Notes: generated by a model not told the origin, from the sequence alone. Positions 1 through 9,377 are shown, numbered from the stretch's first letter. The stretch: 64,000 bases of DNA from ChocPot-Mid sp043804925 (GCA_043804925.1 JAZDIP010000048.1:1-64000), one strand, 5' to 3'. A program made the numbers and translations.

Positions 1-27
1 AATAGTAATTTTTCATATTCCGCTCCT

Positions 28-1290
28 TTAATTATTTACAACAATGTCTATTGTAGAAATAAATTCACCTGCAGAGAAACGAATATGATATATTCCGGAT
101 GGGATGGAACCTGTATACATATCAATATTATAAATTCCCGGTTCCTTAAAACCATCAAATAAATTTTGAATTTTATTACCTATTAAATCAAAAATATCAA
201 TTTTTAAGTTTATAAATTGATTCACAGTATATTCAAGTGTCATAGAATCAATGCCCGGATTTGGAAAAGATGAGATATTTGATATAATTTCTATTGGATT
301 ATCTGGTTCTTCAACTCCGGTTCCTGTCCATTTTGCGTTGAATAAAATTAAATGCCCAGGTGAACAGGAGGCTATATATTTTAAATCAGTTGTATAATCA
401 ACTGACATTTTCGGACCAAGATAATTATAAGTATAAGTATTCACTCCGGTTTCAATATCCCAAATTCTTACAGTGTAATCGTCACCAGCAGATATTAGGT
501 ATTTTGAGTCTGGAGTTATCTTCATACCCCAAATCACACCATCGGAATGCCCTTTAAATTCATGTAATTTTTTATAAGTTGATATTTCGTATGATATCAT
601 TGTTGGGATTTCATCATCTTTATAGACAAGTATTTTTTTATCATTATCAAAAAATTTAAATCTAACAACATTTGATATTTGAAAATTAGTAAACTCTTTT
701 TTTAATAAATCATAATTACGTAATATATTATTATACCCACTTATTCCAAGATACTTACCATCATCTGTAAACTCAAGACAGGCTCCATTGTAACTATCAG
801 GATTCATTTTATTGTAAAAACTATCAATCAATTCCTTTGTGTGGATATTCCAAATTTTAACTCCTTTATTATAACTGCTTGCTGCTAACAATTGTTCGTC
901 AGGTGAAAAAGCATTATATTTAGTATAGGAGCCATTAAAATCATTGAATCTTTGATACATTTCCATTGTTTCTGTATCCCAAACTGTTATTACTCCCGTA
1001 CTTGTACATGAAGCAAGATATTTACCAGTTTTTGATAAAGATAGATATGTTATCCAACCATGATTAATTGATTTCAAACTTTGACCTGTTTCGGTATCGA
1101 AAACTTTAAGAGAATCTCCCCCTGTATAAATCTTTGTACCGTCCTTAGAGAATAGAACGCTTGTAAAGTTCTGTGAAGGCCAGCTTGTGTATGTCCAGAC
1201 TGTGTCGGGTAGTGGCTCTTGCGCTTTTGCCCGCTCCAGCCCTGAGATGGCGAGCAGGAAAGCGATTAAGAAAAAAAGTTTACGTTTCAT
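28..1290 (-). CDS. Secreted WD40-repeat protein with T9SS sorting domain
   Basis: A 420-residue protein. Residues 1-23 form a signal peptide (MKRK, hydrophobic core, ending AKAQ). The middle is a WD40-like propeller with repeated ...VKIWNI, ...VRIWDIETG and ...VFDTETG blades. The last 80 or so residues (from FPNPGIDS to the end) are a T9SS type A sorting domain with the usual SGIYHIRF-like strand. By family knowledge such proteins cross the outer membrane through T9SS and are anchored or released after tail cleavage. The start is supported by AAGGAG seven bases upstream. No partner is suggested by context, and the ligand of the propeller cannot be read from sequence. Confidence 0.85.
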   Translation of the reverse strand: MKRKLFFLIAFLLAISGLERAKAQEPLPDTVWTYTSWPSQNFTSVLFSKDGTKIYTGGDSLKVFDTETGQSLKSINHGWITYLSLSKTGKYLASCTSTGVITVWDTETMEMYQRFNDFNGSYTKYNAFSPDEQLLAASSYNKGVKIWNIHTKELIDSFYNKMNPDSYNGACLEFTDDGKYLGISGYNNILRNYDLLKKEFTNFQISNVVRFKFFDNDKKILVYKDDEIPTMISYEISTYKKLHEFKGHSDGVIWGMKITPDSKYLISAGDDYTVRIWDIETGVNTYTYNYLGPKMSVDYTTDLKYIASCSPGHLILFNAKWTGTGVEEPDNPIEIISNISSFPNPGIDSMTLEYTVNQFINLKIDIFDLIGNKIQNLFDGFKEPGIYNIDMYTGSIPSGIYHIRFSAGEFISTIDIVVNN

Positions 1291-1354
1291 AGTGTACTCC
1301 TTAAATAATTTTAGGCAATTTATTATTTAATTTACAAATAATTTTGGGGAAATG

Positions 1355-1362
1355 CAAATTTA
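1355..1362 (-). promoter_or_regulatory. Possible Bacteroidota -7 box for the WD40 gene
   Basis: On the minus strand this reads TAAATTTG, matching the Bacteroidota -7 consensus TAnnTTTG. A TTG lies about 14 bp further upstream, which is short of the usual spacing. The predicted transcript would have a leader of about 58 nt before the ATG at 1290. The match is short in AT-rich DNA, so confidence is low. Confidence 0.3.
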
Positions 1363-1423
1363 TTTATTGTAGGACACAAGAAAAGGAGAAAGGTTACACT
1401 AATTTATCCAAAAACTGAAAATA

Positions 1424-1452
1424 AAAAAAGTCCGGTAAAGCATCACCGGACT
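1424..1452 (-). terminator. Intrinsic terminator after the RRM gene
   Basis: On the minus strand AGTCCGGT and ACCGGACT form a perfect 8-bp stem with an 8-nt loop, followed by a run of seven T. It lies about 95 bases downstream of the stop of the RRM protein gene, so that gene has a 3' UTR of roughly 100 nt. Confidence 0.8.
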
Positions 1453-1547
1453 CTATATACTATATCAATTATTTTGCTTTCAAAAATATATCTTGTTCGT
1501 TCAGGGCAGAGAGCTAAAAGACAGATAAGGAAGCCAGGACAAAATAA

Positions 1548-1859
1548 TTAATACCTGCGGTTGAAATTTCCACCGCCGCCACCGCCACTGCGCCGACCGC
1601 CGCCGCCGCCATCGCGTTCTTTCCTTTGTCTCGCTTCATTTACAACAATTTTTCTGTCGTCTAATTCACGCTCGTTTAATTCTTCAATGGCTTTATGACC
1701 GCCATTTTGTTCCATCTCTACAAAACCAAAACCTTTTAGTTTACCCGTTTCGAAATCTTTAATCAGTTTTACAGAATGCACAGCGCCATATTCTTCAAAT
1801 AGTTTTGTGATATCTGTTTCATCAACATTGTAAGGTAAATTACCTACATAAATATTCAT
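1548..1859 (-). CDS. RNA-binding protein, RRM domain with Gly-rich tail
   Basis: A 103-residue cytoplasmic protein of the single-RRM family common in Bacteroidota and cyanobacteria. RNP2 is near the N terminus (MNIYVGNLPY) and RNP1 is near residue 43 (KGFGFVEM), the two strands that stack on RNA bases. After the RRM comes an Arg/Gly tail (GGGGGRRSGGGGGG) ending NFNRRY. Family members bind single-stranded RNA and are often cold-inducible; that role is inferred here. AGAAGG lies 7 bases upstream of the ATG, and a clear terminator lies downstream at 1424-1452. It is monocistronic. Confidence 0.92.
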   Translation of the reverse strand: MNIYVGNLPYNVDETDITKLFEEYGAVHSVKLIKDFETGKLKGFGFVEMEQNGGHKAIEELNERELDDRKIVVNEARQRKERDGGGGGRRSGGGGGGNFNRRY

Positions 1860-2015
1860 ATAAAATCCTTCTAAAAAAAATAAAGTTAAAAAAAATTCTC
1901 TGCCGGAATTATTAACGGTTATAGTATTTTATTATTTTAGCTAAATATTAATATTTTCAATTATTTTTGAAATCCGTAAATAATAATTGAATTTGTAAAA
2001 ATATTTAAAAAATTT

Positions 2016-2789
2016 TCAGGGCATTTCGGGTGCACCCTTTCTCCCTTTCAGGAAAGGACAATTATACACTTGTACTCCTGCAATTATTTTAACAAAATAT
2101 AAACCATCTTCTAAATTGTCTCCAAATTGAAGAGAATGAAAACCAGGTTTTAGATTATCACGTAATAATAAATAAAAGTAAGTTTTGTCAATACTGTGTA
2201 TCGAAACCTCTACGCTTGCTTCATTGGTAATAGGAAAAGAAATTTCCCCGGTTGATGTTATTGGATTTGGGTATATATCCAATAAGGAATCATTAGCGTA
2301 CAAATCGAAATTAACGTTGCCTTCCTTATTTAAGAGAAGATTTGTATAATAATAACCTTCCTGAATCCATGAATGTTGCTCCTTTAACAATTGGGTAAGA
2401 GAGTCATAAGGAAACATTTTTACATCCTCTTTTTTTATTGTGAATTCAGAACTATACTCTACCATCTCATCATTCAATGTCATCCTGATTTTGTATGGCT
2501 TATTATATTCTACATCTTTAAATACATAGAATATGTCACAAGTTGTATCGGCAACCGTATAAGTAGTACCGACAACTTCATCGTTACTTAATAATTCAAT
2601 CTTTGTACCGGAAAGATAATAGCTACAGTTAAATTCCCCAAGTGTCATACCAATTGCACTTTTCCGTATTAGTCTGAAATTTACGGAACCGATTAGCTGG
2701 AATTCAATATCTTTCTTTGGTTCTTGTGTGCTTTCACAAGATACAATTAGCAGTAAGATTAGCAGCAAAAAAATATTTTGTGTTTTCAT
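2016..2789 (-). CDS. Putative lipoprotein with T9SS-like C-terminal domain
   Basis: The start chosen is the ATG at 2789 (MKTQNIFLLL), preceded by AAGGAG eight bases upstream; a longer frame begins at 2846 but would hide the signal sequence. The protein is 257 residues. It begins with a lipoprotein signal (lipobox near LLIVSC), then a beta-rich region without recognised domain, then a C-terminal region (DIYPNPITSTGEISF...DGLYFVKIIAG) that matches the T9SS type A sorting domain pattern. Having both a lipobox and a sorting tail is uncommon, so the mode of anchoring is uncertain. Function unknown. Confidence 0.75.
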   Translation of the reverse strand: MKTQNIFLLLILLLIVSCESTQEPKKDIEFQLIGSVNFRLIRKSAIGMTLGEFNCSYYLSGTKIELLSNDEVVGTTYTVADTTCDIFYVFKDVEYNKPYKIRMTLNDEMVEYSSEFTIKKEDVKMFPYDSLTQLLKEQHSWIQEGYYYTNLLLNKEGNVNFDLYANDSLLDIYPNPITSTGEISFPITNEASVEVSIHSIDKTYFYLLLRDNLKPGFHSLQFGDNLEDGLYFVKIIAGVQVYNCPFLKGRKGAPEMP

Positions 2790-2855
2790 GACGCAGCTCC
2801 TTAATTTTTTACTTTTAATATACAAAATAATTTTCAGAAAACACAAATATTTTTT

Positions 2856-3377
2856 TTATTTTTTCAATTTTTTTAATGTTTCATTGGCTCTGCAAAAAAA
2901 AGCCGCTTTTTTGTGTGGAAGAAGGGCTTGTAGATTTTGAATTAATTCATTTTTCAATTCAGGATAGAATTTACAAATCTTATATAGCACATCAATACTA
3001 TAGACAGCCAAAGATTCACGTTCGCTTTGTCCATTTAGGAGTTCAAAACAAACCTGGGTCAATTCACCCAGAAATTCTTCATTATAAGGTAATTCTATTT
3101 CATAGAACACACTTAGCAGGTTACCGCGGATACTGTCATTTTTAACTGTTTTCAAACCTGTTAATATATCATTCAGGTGTGGTTCAATTAAGTTTGGTTC
3201 ATGCTTTGTACAAAAATACAGAACTCTCGAAGCCCTCAACGAGTATTTGGAATTTTCATTCAAAGCCAAATACAGCATCTTATTAAACAATTTCCTGTCA
3301 TTTAATGTTTCTTCAGTTGCTTTGTCAATAGTTGCTCTTGAACTGTCTTTTAATAATACTGCCAAATTCATTTCCAT
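2856..3377 (-). CDS. Hypothetical all-helical (HEAT-like) protein
   Basis: A 173-residue protein with no signal peptide or membrane segment. It is predicted to be almost wholly helical, with repeated Leu-rich amphipathic helices of about 35-40 residues (LFNKMLYLALNENSKYSLRA, LNDILTGLKTV, YSIDVLYKICKFYPELKNEL), resembling a short HEAT/ARM solenoid. Such solenoids are protein-binding scaffolds. I do not recognise a specific family. GGTGG is present just upstream of the start. The gene lies 66 bases upstream of the lipoprotein gene on the same strand and is divergent from the kinase at 3499. Confidence 0.65.
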   Translation of the reverse strand: MEMNLAVLLKDSSRATIDKATEETLNDRKLFNKMLYLALNENSKYSLRASRVLYFCTKHEPNLIEPHLNDILTGLKTVKNDSIRGNLLSVFYEIELPYNEEFLGELTQVCFELLNGQSERESLAVYSIDVLYKICKFYPELKNELIQNLQALLPHKKAAFFCRANETLKKLKK

Positions 3378-3439
3378 TTAACCACCAATAGTATAACAAG
3401 TCAAATTAAAAAAGACAAAATTATTTAAATAAAATGAAT

Positions 3440-3447
3440 TAAATTTG
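3440..3447 (+). promoter_or_regulatory. Possible -7 box of the degenerate kinase gene
   Basis: TAAATTTG matches TAnnTTTG. A transcript would begin near 3454, giving a leader of about 45 nt before ATG 3499. The TTG at 3445 lies inside this box, which argues against TTG being the start codon. No clear -33 element was seen. Confidence 0.4.
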
Positions 3448-3498
3448 TATAAATATAAAAAATTATTGCTTTTAATAAATTATTGGTGCAAAAATTTC

Positions 3499-4668
3499 AT
3501 GGCTCTCAGCCATAACCATATTGATTTTGGTATAACAGACAAGGTGTCATATTTTGCAGACCCTCATAGAAGCCCCATATCGGAGTTGTATAAGGATATT
3601 GATGAAATAAGCATTAGTACTTTCGTAAACGAATTACTTGCCATTGTTCCAAATTTTCTGTTGCTACTAAACAGTAACCGTCAAATTATAACGGTTAATT
3701 ATTCTTTTCTCAATTTTCTTGATATTGAAAATCCAACTGACCTACTTGGATTAAGAATAGGCGAAGCTTTAAATTGCGATTACTCCAATATTATGCCTGC
3801 GGGATGTGGTACAAGCAAATACTGCTCAAGTTGTAAATTAGCAATATCTCTTGTTGCATCTTTGAACAAAAATATAACCGAAGAAACTTATTGCTCAATT
3901 TTATCAACAAAAAAAGGCACTACTAAAGAGTACTTCTTTTCATGTAAATCTTCACGAATTATATTAAACAAAAAGAAATATATTCTTGTTTTTTTTAATG
4001 ATTTAACCGAGCACCGGAAAAGAGCTTATCTTGAAAAAACATTTTTTGGCGATATTACTTATTTAATTGATATTTTAAATAAAAATATAACGAATATCAG
4101 TGAAAATCCTGAGGAATTGGAGCAACAATGTGCTAAGGTAAAATATATAGTAAAATTAATCAATCAGGAAACCGAGTACCAAAAGGCACTATTCAAACAT
4201 AAAGAATCCGAATTTATTCAGAATAAAGAAATAATTTCTGTAAACCTGTTATTAAATGGTTTAAAACAAATTATTGAATATAATCCTAAATTTTCAAATA
4301 TTAAACTATTAATAATTTTTCCAAAAGATGATTTAAATTTTGAGTCGGATTTGATTTTATTAACCAGAATTCTATTGCATATTCTAATAAATGCTTTGGA
4401 ACATAGCAAACCTGGAACTCTCGTAAGATTATGGACAGAGATAAATGAGAATGATATTACTTTCAATGTCTGGAATGATTTTTATATACCCGAGGAAACC
4501 GCAATAAGAATTTTCCAAAAATATTTCACAACTCATGATTCGATAAGCAGAGGATTGGGAACCTATTTTATTAAATATTTCGGTGAAAATATTCTCGGAG
4601 GAAAGGTTGATTTTGTTACTTCTAAAATTTCCGGGACAACATTCACCTTTTCAATACCAATTAAATAA
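3499..4668 (+). CDS. Sensor histidine kinase-like protein lacking the phospho-acceptor His
   Basis: A 389-residue cytoplasmic sensor. An N-terminal PAS domain (about residues 35-150) carries a cysteine cluster C93-x9-C103-x5-C109-x2-C112. A dimerisation segment follows, then a C-terminal HATPase domain with recognisable boxes (ILINALEHSKPG; GLGTYFIKYFGENILGG). In related kinases the H-box reads FFHDILN; here it is FFGDITY with Gly at residue 184, so the phospho-acceptor His is missing. The first N-box position is also changed (His for Asn). It may be a pseudokinase or act through another protein. ATG 3499 is preferred to TTG 3445. The gene converges on the photolyase gene with a 6-bp gap. Confidence 0.75.
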   Translation: MALSHNHIDFGITDKVSYFADPHRSPISELYKDIDEISISTFVNELLAIVPNFLLLLNSNRQIITVNYSFLNFLDIENPTDLLGLRIGEALNCDYSNIMPAGCGTSKYCSSCKLAISLVASLNKNITEETYCSILSTKKGTTKEYFFSCKSSRIILNKKKYILVFFNDLTEHRKRAYLEKTFFGDITYLIDILNKNITNISENPEELEQQCAKVKYIVKLINQETEYQKALFKHKESEFIQNKEIISVNLLLNGLKQIIEYNPKFSNIKLLIIFPKDDLNFESDLILLTRILLHILINALEHSKPGTLVRLWTEINENDITFNVWNDFYIPEETAIRIFQKYFTTHDSISRGLGTYFIKYFGENILGGKVDFVTSKISGTTFTFSIPIK

Positions 4669-4674
4669 AAGAAT

Positions 4675-6015
4675 CTAACAAAATTTTTTTATATATAAAT
4701 TTATGTCGAATTTTGTTTTGCATCCCTGATAGCTCATATACCTGATTTTACCAAAAATCGGCCTTGGATTCCAAGCTCTGTCGTGAACACCACCAATGCT
4801 CCAGGCAATACCCGTATAACCATTAGGGTCTCTTCCATCGAGGGAATATTTATCATTCAGAAAAATAGCAAATTCCATAGCTTCTTCCGGTGATTTTGTC
4901 CACTCAAGAATTTTTTTAGCCCAATACATTCGCATATAACCATGCATTTTCCCTGTTTGAACCATTTCTACCTGAGCGGCATTCCAAAGATTGTCCCTGG
5001 TTTCCGCATTTTCAAATTCTTCTAAGGAATAAAGATACTCTCTCTTTCTTTTACGATGTTCGTCAAGTGATTTCTTCGCCCAATCCGGGAAACCCTCAAC
5101 ATTGTCATAATTGGAATTATAGAAACAAAAGTTATCTGCCAATTCTTTCCTTGTAATTATTTCTTCGAGAAAGGATTCTTTAGCTTCCTGCAATGAATAG
5201 GAATGCATAATTTCAAGAGCCACTCTTTGAGCAGAAATTTGTCCAAAATGCAGATAAGGTGAAAGGTTGGATACTTTATCAGCATTAGGATTATTTTGCT
5301 GTATATGGTAAAATTGGAGTTTATTCCTAATGAAGTCAGTTAAAGTCAGCTTAGCATTTTTTTCACCTGATTTAAGCCATTTTACAGGTTTAACCTGTCT
5401 GGAAACCCTCAAGTTTTTTAAAATATTTTTCCAGTCTATATTGCCTTCAACCGGTTTATTAAGCGGTTTTAATTGTGGAAAATCTTCCATATATTCATAT
5501 AAAATCCTATTGATTTTCGGTCGAAGCGTATATGCGGAATATTCCTCTTTTAAACTAGCAATCCGGCATGGTACTATATTGTGGGCATCAACTTCGTAAA
5601 AAGCAATATTTAATTTACGGTTAACATCTTCTTTCCATTTTCTTGTGATTTTCAAGGGATTAAAATCGGAAACCAGGCAACCTGCATTTATTTCCGAAAG
5701 ATATTTAGGAATCTGTAGTTCAGGTTTGCCTTTGAGCAATTTAAAATCAATTCCAAGTTTATTTAGTTCTTTTTCGACTGTCTCGAGTCCATCAATCATA
5801 AACTTGAATTGCCTGAATCCTGCACCTAAAAAATCAGTAACTAAACAGAATAGGACTACAAACGGCACCTTTCTTTCTACTGCTTTTTCGTAACCGTAAA
5901 GCAATGCCCAATTGTCATTTACCCTATGGTCGCGGCTCATCCAATAGACCACAGGACCTTTAAAGTCAGGATATTCATTTAATTTTACTACTCTTTTCTT
6001 ATTGACATTTACCAT
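4675..6015 (-). CDS. phr: Class II CPD photolyase
   Basis: A 446-residue deoxyribodipyrimidine photolyase, which uses FADH- and blue light to split cyclobutane pyrimidine dimers in DNA. The class II signature is clear: VVYWMSRDHRVNDNWALLY near residue 22 in the N-terminal alpha/beta domain, and in the C-terminal FAD domain YLHFGQISAQRVALE, MHGYMRMYWAKKILEWT and DPNGYTGIAWSIGGVHDRAW. The length fits the family. No signal peptide. Possession of a photolyase suggests that the organism, or a close ancestor, meets sunlight. The gene is divergent from the VWA-OmpA lipoprotein gene, with about 190 bp between. Confidence 0.95.
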   Translation of the reverse strand: MVNVNKKRVVKLNEYPDFKGPVVYWMSRDHRVNDNWALLYGYEKAVERKVPFVVLFCLVTDFLGAGFRQFKFMIDGLETVEKELNKLGIDFKLLKGKPELQIPKYLSEINAGCLVSDFNPLKITRKWKEDVNRKLNIAFYEVDAHNIVPCRIASLKEEYSAYTLRPKINRILYEYMEDFPQLKPLNKPVEGNIDWKNILKNLRVSRQVKPVKWLKSGEKNAKLTLTDFIRNKLQFYHIQQNNPNADKVSNLSPYLHFGQISAQRVALEIMHSYSLQEAKESFLEEIITRKELADNFCFYNSNYDNVEGFPDWAKKSLDEHRKRKREYLYSLEEFENAETRDNLWNAAQVEMVQTGKMHGYMRMYWAKKILEWTKSPEEAMEFAIFLNDKYSLDGRDPNGYTGIAWSIGGVHDRAWNPRPIFGKIRYMSYQGCKTKFDINLYIKKFC

Positions 6016-6131
6016 AACATTTAGAATTTTACCGTTTTTAATAATTTAATTTAAAGAAAATGTTTCAAATATCAATTTCTAAAATTAATTTCCTGTTAAA
6101 AAATAAGATTCAACCATATTTTAATTTATAA

Positions 6132-6180
6132 ATTACAATGGAATAACTGTTAAAACCGTCTTTGAACCCATCATTGTAAT
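6132..6180. repeat. Inverted repeat in divergent promoter region
   Basis: ATTACAATG (6132-6140) and CATTGTAAT (6172-6180) are perfect 9-bp inverted repeats 31 bp apart in the phr/VWA-OmpA intergenic region. This could be an operator or a 5' UTR hairpin of the rightward gene, which starts 28 bp later. No regulator is assigned. Confidence 0.45.
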
Positions 6181-6208
6181 TTTTAATTGTGAATTGTGAA
6201 TTTTTTAA

Positions 6209-7660
6209 ATGAAATTTTGTCTTTGTAAATCTTCCGTAAATGGGTTAATATTAGTATTATCCCTCTTCCTCATTGTATTTTTCAGTTGCAAAACAGTTGA
6301 AAGAAAGTCCGGTTTTGATATGATGAGGGAAATTGCCGATGTTGATTTTGACACAGTAAAAAAACCGATTTACCTGACAGGTACAATCCCTATTGATTCC
6401 GTAAATGTAGATTTGTTGGCAACAGATATACACAGGCACGATATTAGCAAATATCCAAAAGAAGTTGTTTTATTCGCCAGAGTCTATGATTCATTGGGGC
6501 ATTTCGTAACAAATATGGCAAAACCCTACCTGAAAGATACGACAACCAATTATTGGAAAAGATTGCAGGAGACTTTAGGGCAAAAAATAGTTAAAGGTCC
6601 TTTCAATATTGATACATTTACGGTTAGAGAGTACGGAGCCAATGATTCCATCCCTTATAACATTGCTTTGACTGTTGATTACAGCGGTTCGATGTCAGCA
6701 GTTCTTGAAACAATATTTGAAGGAACTGAGATATTTGTTGATATGAAAATGAAATATGACCGGATTGCTATCAGTTCATTTAACAATGAATATTTTCCAA
6801 AGGTTCCTTTGACAAAAGACAAAGATTCGATACTACAACTTTACAGAACGACAAAAGAAGAGGGAATAGGGCTTTTTTCAGCACCTAATCAGGCAATTTG
6901 GGAATCAATGAAAATATTTAAAGGAACGGATAGCACTACTCCGAGAGTTCTTGTGATATTTACAGATGGAGATGATAATTATTCTAAAACAAAAATTGGG
7001 GATTTGATTGAAAAAGCCAAGCGCGAAAATATATTTATTTTTACAGTGGCTTTTGGATATACACAGGATAAAAATCTAAGGCAAATAGCAGAGTACACGG
7101 GAGGAAAATTCTACAAGGCATATACTAAAGAAGAACTTATTGCGATTTTCCGCGATATATACATGAGCTTGCGTTACTTTTATAAAATCACATATAAGCC
7201 GCCTGTTTATTGGGGCTACCATTACGTTGAAACATTTATTAATGTCCCGGGCAGGGAAGATACATTAATTGCACATACATGGTATGATTCATCCGATTTA
7301 TTCGATTGGGATGATTTGGGGGATGCTTTTTCAAGACCAATTCTTTTTGACTTTGACAGTGCAGTTGTTTGGCCCGAATCATATTGGGTTTTGGATGAAA
7401 TAGCTGACAAACTATTGAGTTTACCACGTGTTAAATTAGAAATTCAGGGGCATACGGATAATATTGGTGAAATTGAATACAACCAGGATTTATCGGAGCG
7501 AAGAGCCATAGCTGTAAAAGAAGCACTAATCGAACGGGGTGTGGAAGAAAACCGTTTACGTTCACGCGGTTTCGGTGAGTCCAAACCAATAGCTCCTAAT
7601 GACAATAATGCAAACAGGGCAAAAAACAGAAGAACACAATTTGTGATTATTGCTAAGTAG
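6209..7660 (+). CDS. Lipoprotein with VWA and OmpA C-terminal domains
   Basis: A 483-residue envelope protein. The lipoprotein signal ends in IVFFSC (Cys about residue 27). A von Willebrand factor A domain (about residues 145-310) carries the MIDAS motif DYSGSMS and a downstream TDGDD. The C-terminal OmpA-like domain (about 370-483) has FDSAVVWPES, IQGHTDNIG, LSERRA and NRRTQF, the peptidoglycan-binding pattern. By family knowledge it is anchored in the outer membrane lipid layer and grips peptidoglycan, while the VWA domain binds a partner through a metal ion. Partner unknown. No clear Shine-Dalgarno sequence precedes the ATG, which is common in this group. Confidence 0.88.
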   Translation: MKFCLCKSSVNGLILVLSLFLIVFFSCKTVERKSGFDMMREIADVDFDTVKKPIYLTGTIPIDSVNVDLLATDIHRHDISKYPKEVVLFARVYDSLGHFVTNMAKPYLKDTTTNYWKRLQETLGQKIVKGPFNIDTFTVREYGANDSIPYNIALTVDYSGSMSAVLETIFEGTEIFVDMKMKYDRIAISSFNNEYFPKVPLTKDKDSILQLYRTTKEEGIGLFSAPNQAIWESMKIFKGTDSTTPRVLVIFTDGDDNYSKTKIGDLIEKAKRENIFIFTVAFGYTQDKNLRQIAEYTGGKFYKAYTKEELIAIFRDIYMSLRYFYKITYKPPVYWGYHYVETFINVPGREDTLIAHTWYDSSDLFDWDDLGDAFSRPILFDFDSAVVWPESYWVLDEIADKLLSLPRVKLEIQGHTDNIGEIEYNQDLSERRAIAVKEALIERGVEENRLRSRGFGESKPIAPNDNNANRAKNRRTQFVIIAK

Positions 7661-7982
7661 AAAAAGTCTGAACCATTGATTAAACCCAAATTATTCAATA
7701 AAAATAATAACATTGACATGATGCAAGACTGACGCCGTCATTGCGAGGAGTGCAACGACGAAGCAATCCTTAGTATCAAGGGGATTGCTTCACTGCGTTT
7801 GCAATTACTGTAGCACTGGTCTCATGAAATTTTTTAAAATATTTCTTTTATATAATGAATAATTTGGATTAATCTGATTAAATGATTTTACTGATTTTTT
7901 TTTGGTTAGTGGATATAACTGAAATAATGCGAGAAATATCATACTGATTTGATTAAATCATCCGGTATTCCATAAAAATCTG
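7661..7982. other. Intergenic spacer with palindromic repeat
   Basis: 322 bp between convergent genes. It holds the palindromic repeat at 7736-7810 and then AT-rich DNA with recurring words of the type CTGATTAAATGATTTTACTG and CTGATTTGATTAAATCATCC. No coding potential seen. Confidence 0.6.
7736..7810. repeat. REP-like palindromic element
   Basis: The left arm begins GTCATTGCGAGGAGTGCAAC and continues to AAGCAATCC (7736-7769). The right arm runs from GGGATTGCTTC to GCAATTACTG (7781-7810) and is its imperfect reverse complement, with an 11-nt loop. The core GTCATTGCGAG...GAAGCAATC is a widely dispersed intergenic palindrome in many bacteria. It lies between two convergent genes and may help terminate both. 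Confidence 0.7.
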
Positions 7983-9320
7983 TTAGTACTTCACAATCTT
8001 TTGAAATTCAGTTTTTTCACCAGACTGAACCTGCAGAAAATATAAACCTGAACTGAGATTGCTCAAATCAAAATTAACTTCATTCAATCCATTTGTTGTT
8101 GGAAAAACTTCTTTGTCAATCAACAAATGACCCGTTAGACTTAAAATACTGAGATGAGTTTTATTATTTGAATTCAATAGAACTTTTAAGTCATCATTAA
8201 CCGGGTTAGGTAATAATGATTCAATGATAGTATTGTTGAACGTATTATCATCAACATCAACAATAACATTACCTGTAAATTTGTAAACACCTCTGCCGAC
8301 TACCCAACCGGTTGTATCATCAATAAACCAAATATCATCCAAAGGAGCATTAGTTTTAATACCAGAATTTAAAAGATGCCAACTTTCACCAGCATTATAA
8401 GTATAATAAATTGAATTTTGTTGACCAACCCCCCAACCTCTCATGGAGTCCAGTAAAAAAGCACCAAACATAGTTATGGTTGTTGGAAAATCTCTCCATG
8501 TTTTGCCCAAATCTTTGCTTATTCTTAATCCTCCCCTAATTCCTCCACCATAGCATCCCTCTGAATATGGGACTAAAATTGTATTACCTGAAACAGCAAT
8601 ATCTTCCTGCCAATCTCTGTCTCCGGTACTGCATAAAGTATTCCATGTAACGCCTCCATTAGTTGTTTTCCAAATCAAGCCACTACTTGAAGCATAACCT
8701 TCACCATATAGGGATTCAAGAATAACATCAGAAAGCCCGGATTCGGGTTCATGTCCAATAAAAGTAGTCCATGATTGTCCACCATTTGTCGTTCTTCTAA
8801 AATATTGAGAACCATCACAACCACCACCAACTGCCATTCCGATATCAAGTGTAATAAAAAAAACTCCCCAGATATCGCCATCTGCTCCGGTATCAATAAC
8901 ACTTCTCCATGAAGCACCTCCATCTGTAGATTTAAATACTCTTGATTCTCCGGAAGCATAGCCAATTTTTTGGTTTGAAAAATGAACACTTTCGAGTTGA
9001 TTAATTGTCGGGATAAATGTAGTATCATAAACAATATTTCCACCAATATCTATAGTATCAATAACTATATCCATTATTTTTGTGCCAGACCACGTTTCAC
9101 CGCCATTGGTAGTTCTCAGAATATTTCCACCATATCCACAAATCCATCCGTAATCCGGATTACCTTTTAAAAAGAAGACATCCAGCCAATAAATATTATT
9201 ATATGGTTCAGGAATATTTGTAACTTCATCCCATTTGTAACCTGAGATTTCTTGAGAATAAGCTTTTGTTTCAGAGCCAATGAAGTAGCAAAGAATAATT
9301 ATGGCAAATATTTTTTTCAT
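7983..9320 (-). CDS. Ycf48-like repeat protein with T9SS sorting domain
   Basis: A 445-residue secreted protein. The start at 9320 (MKKIFAI) is favoured over GTG 9329 because AGAGGTGG lies six bases before it. A signal peptide (to about residue 22) is followed by BNR/Ycf48-like blades, recognisable as repeated TTNGGETWSG, STDGGASWRS, TTNGGQSWTT and TTNGGVTWNT. The C-terminal ~80 residues (LLPNPVNDDLKVLL...SSGLYFLQVQSGE) are a T9SS type A sorting domain. Such propellers are typical T9SS cargo on the cell surface; substrate unknown. A good promoter lies just upstream. Confidence 0.85.
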   Translation of the reverse strand: MKKIFAIIILCYFIGSETKAYSQEISGYKWDEVTNIPEPYNNIYWLDVFFLKGNPDYGWICGYGGNILRTTNGGETWSGTKIMDIVIDTIDIGGNIVYDTTFIPTINQLESVHFSNQKIGYASGESRVFKSTDGGASWRSVIDTGADGDIWGVFFITLDIGMAVGGGCDGSQYFRRTTNGGQSWTTFIGHEPESGLSDVILESLYGEGYASSSGLIWKTTNGGVTWNTLCSTGDRDWQEDIAVSGNTILVPYSEGCYGGGIRGGLRISKDLGKTWRDFPTTITMFGAFLLDSMRGWGVGQQNSIYYTYNAGESWHLLNSGIKTNAPLDDIWFIDDTTGWVVGRGVYKFTGNVIVDVDDNTFNNTIIESLLPNPVNDDLKVLLNSNNKTHLSILSLTGHLLIDKEVFPTTNGLNEVNFDLSNLSSGLYFLQVQSGEKTEFQKIVKY

Positions 9321-9346
9321 AATGACCACCTCTAATTTGATGAGTT

Positions 9347-9377
9347 CAAATATAGTATAAATAATTTATTCAGCAAA
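9347..9377 (-). promoter_or_regulatory. Bacteroidota-type promoter for the Ycf48-like gene
   Basis: On the minus strand TTTG (9377-9374), a 19-bp spacer and TATATTTG (9354-9347) match the Bacteroidota consensus TTTG-N17-23-TAnnTTTG. The predicted start lies about 20 nt before the ATG at 9320. Confidence 0.65.

Noticed and set aside
3445..3498. TTG 3445 as start of the degenerate kinase
   Set aside because: The TTG lies within a promoter-like TAAATTTG and the extra 18 residues look unrelated to the PAS domain; ATG 3499 is preferred.
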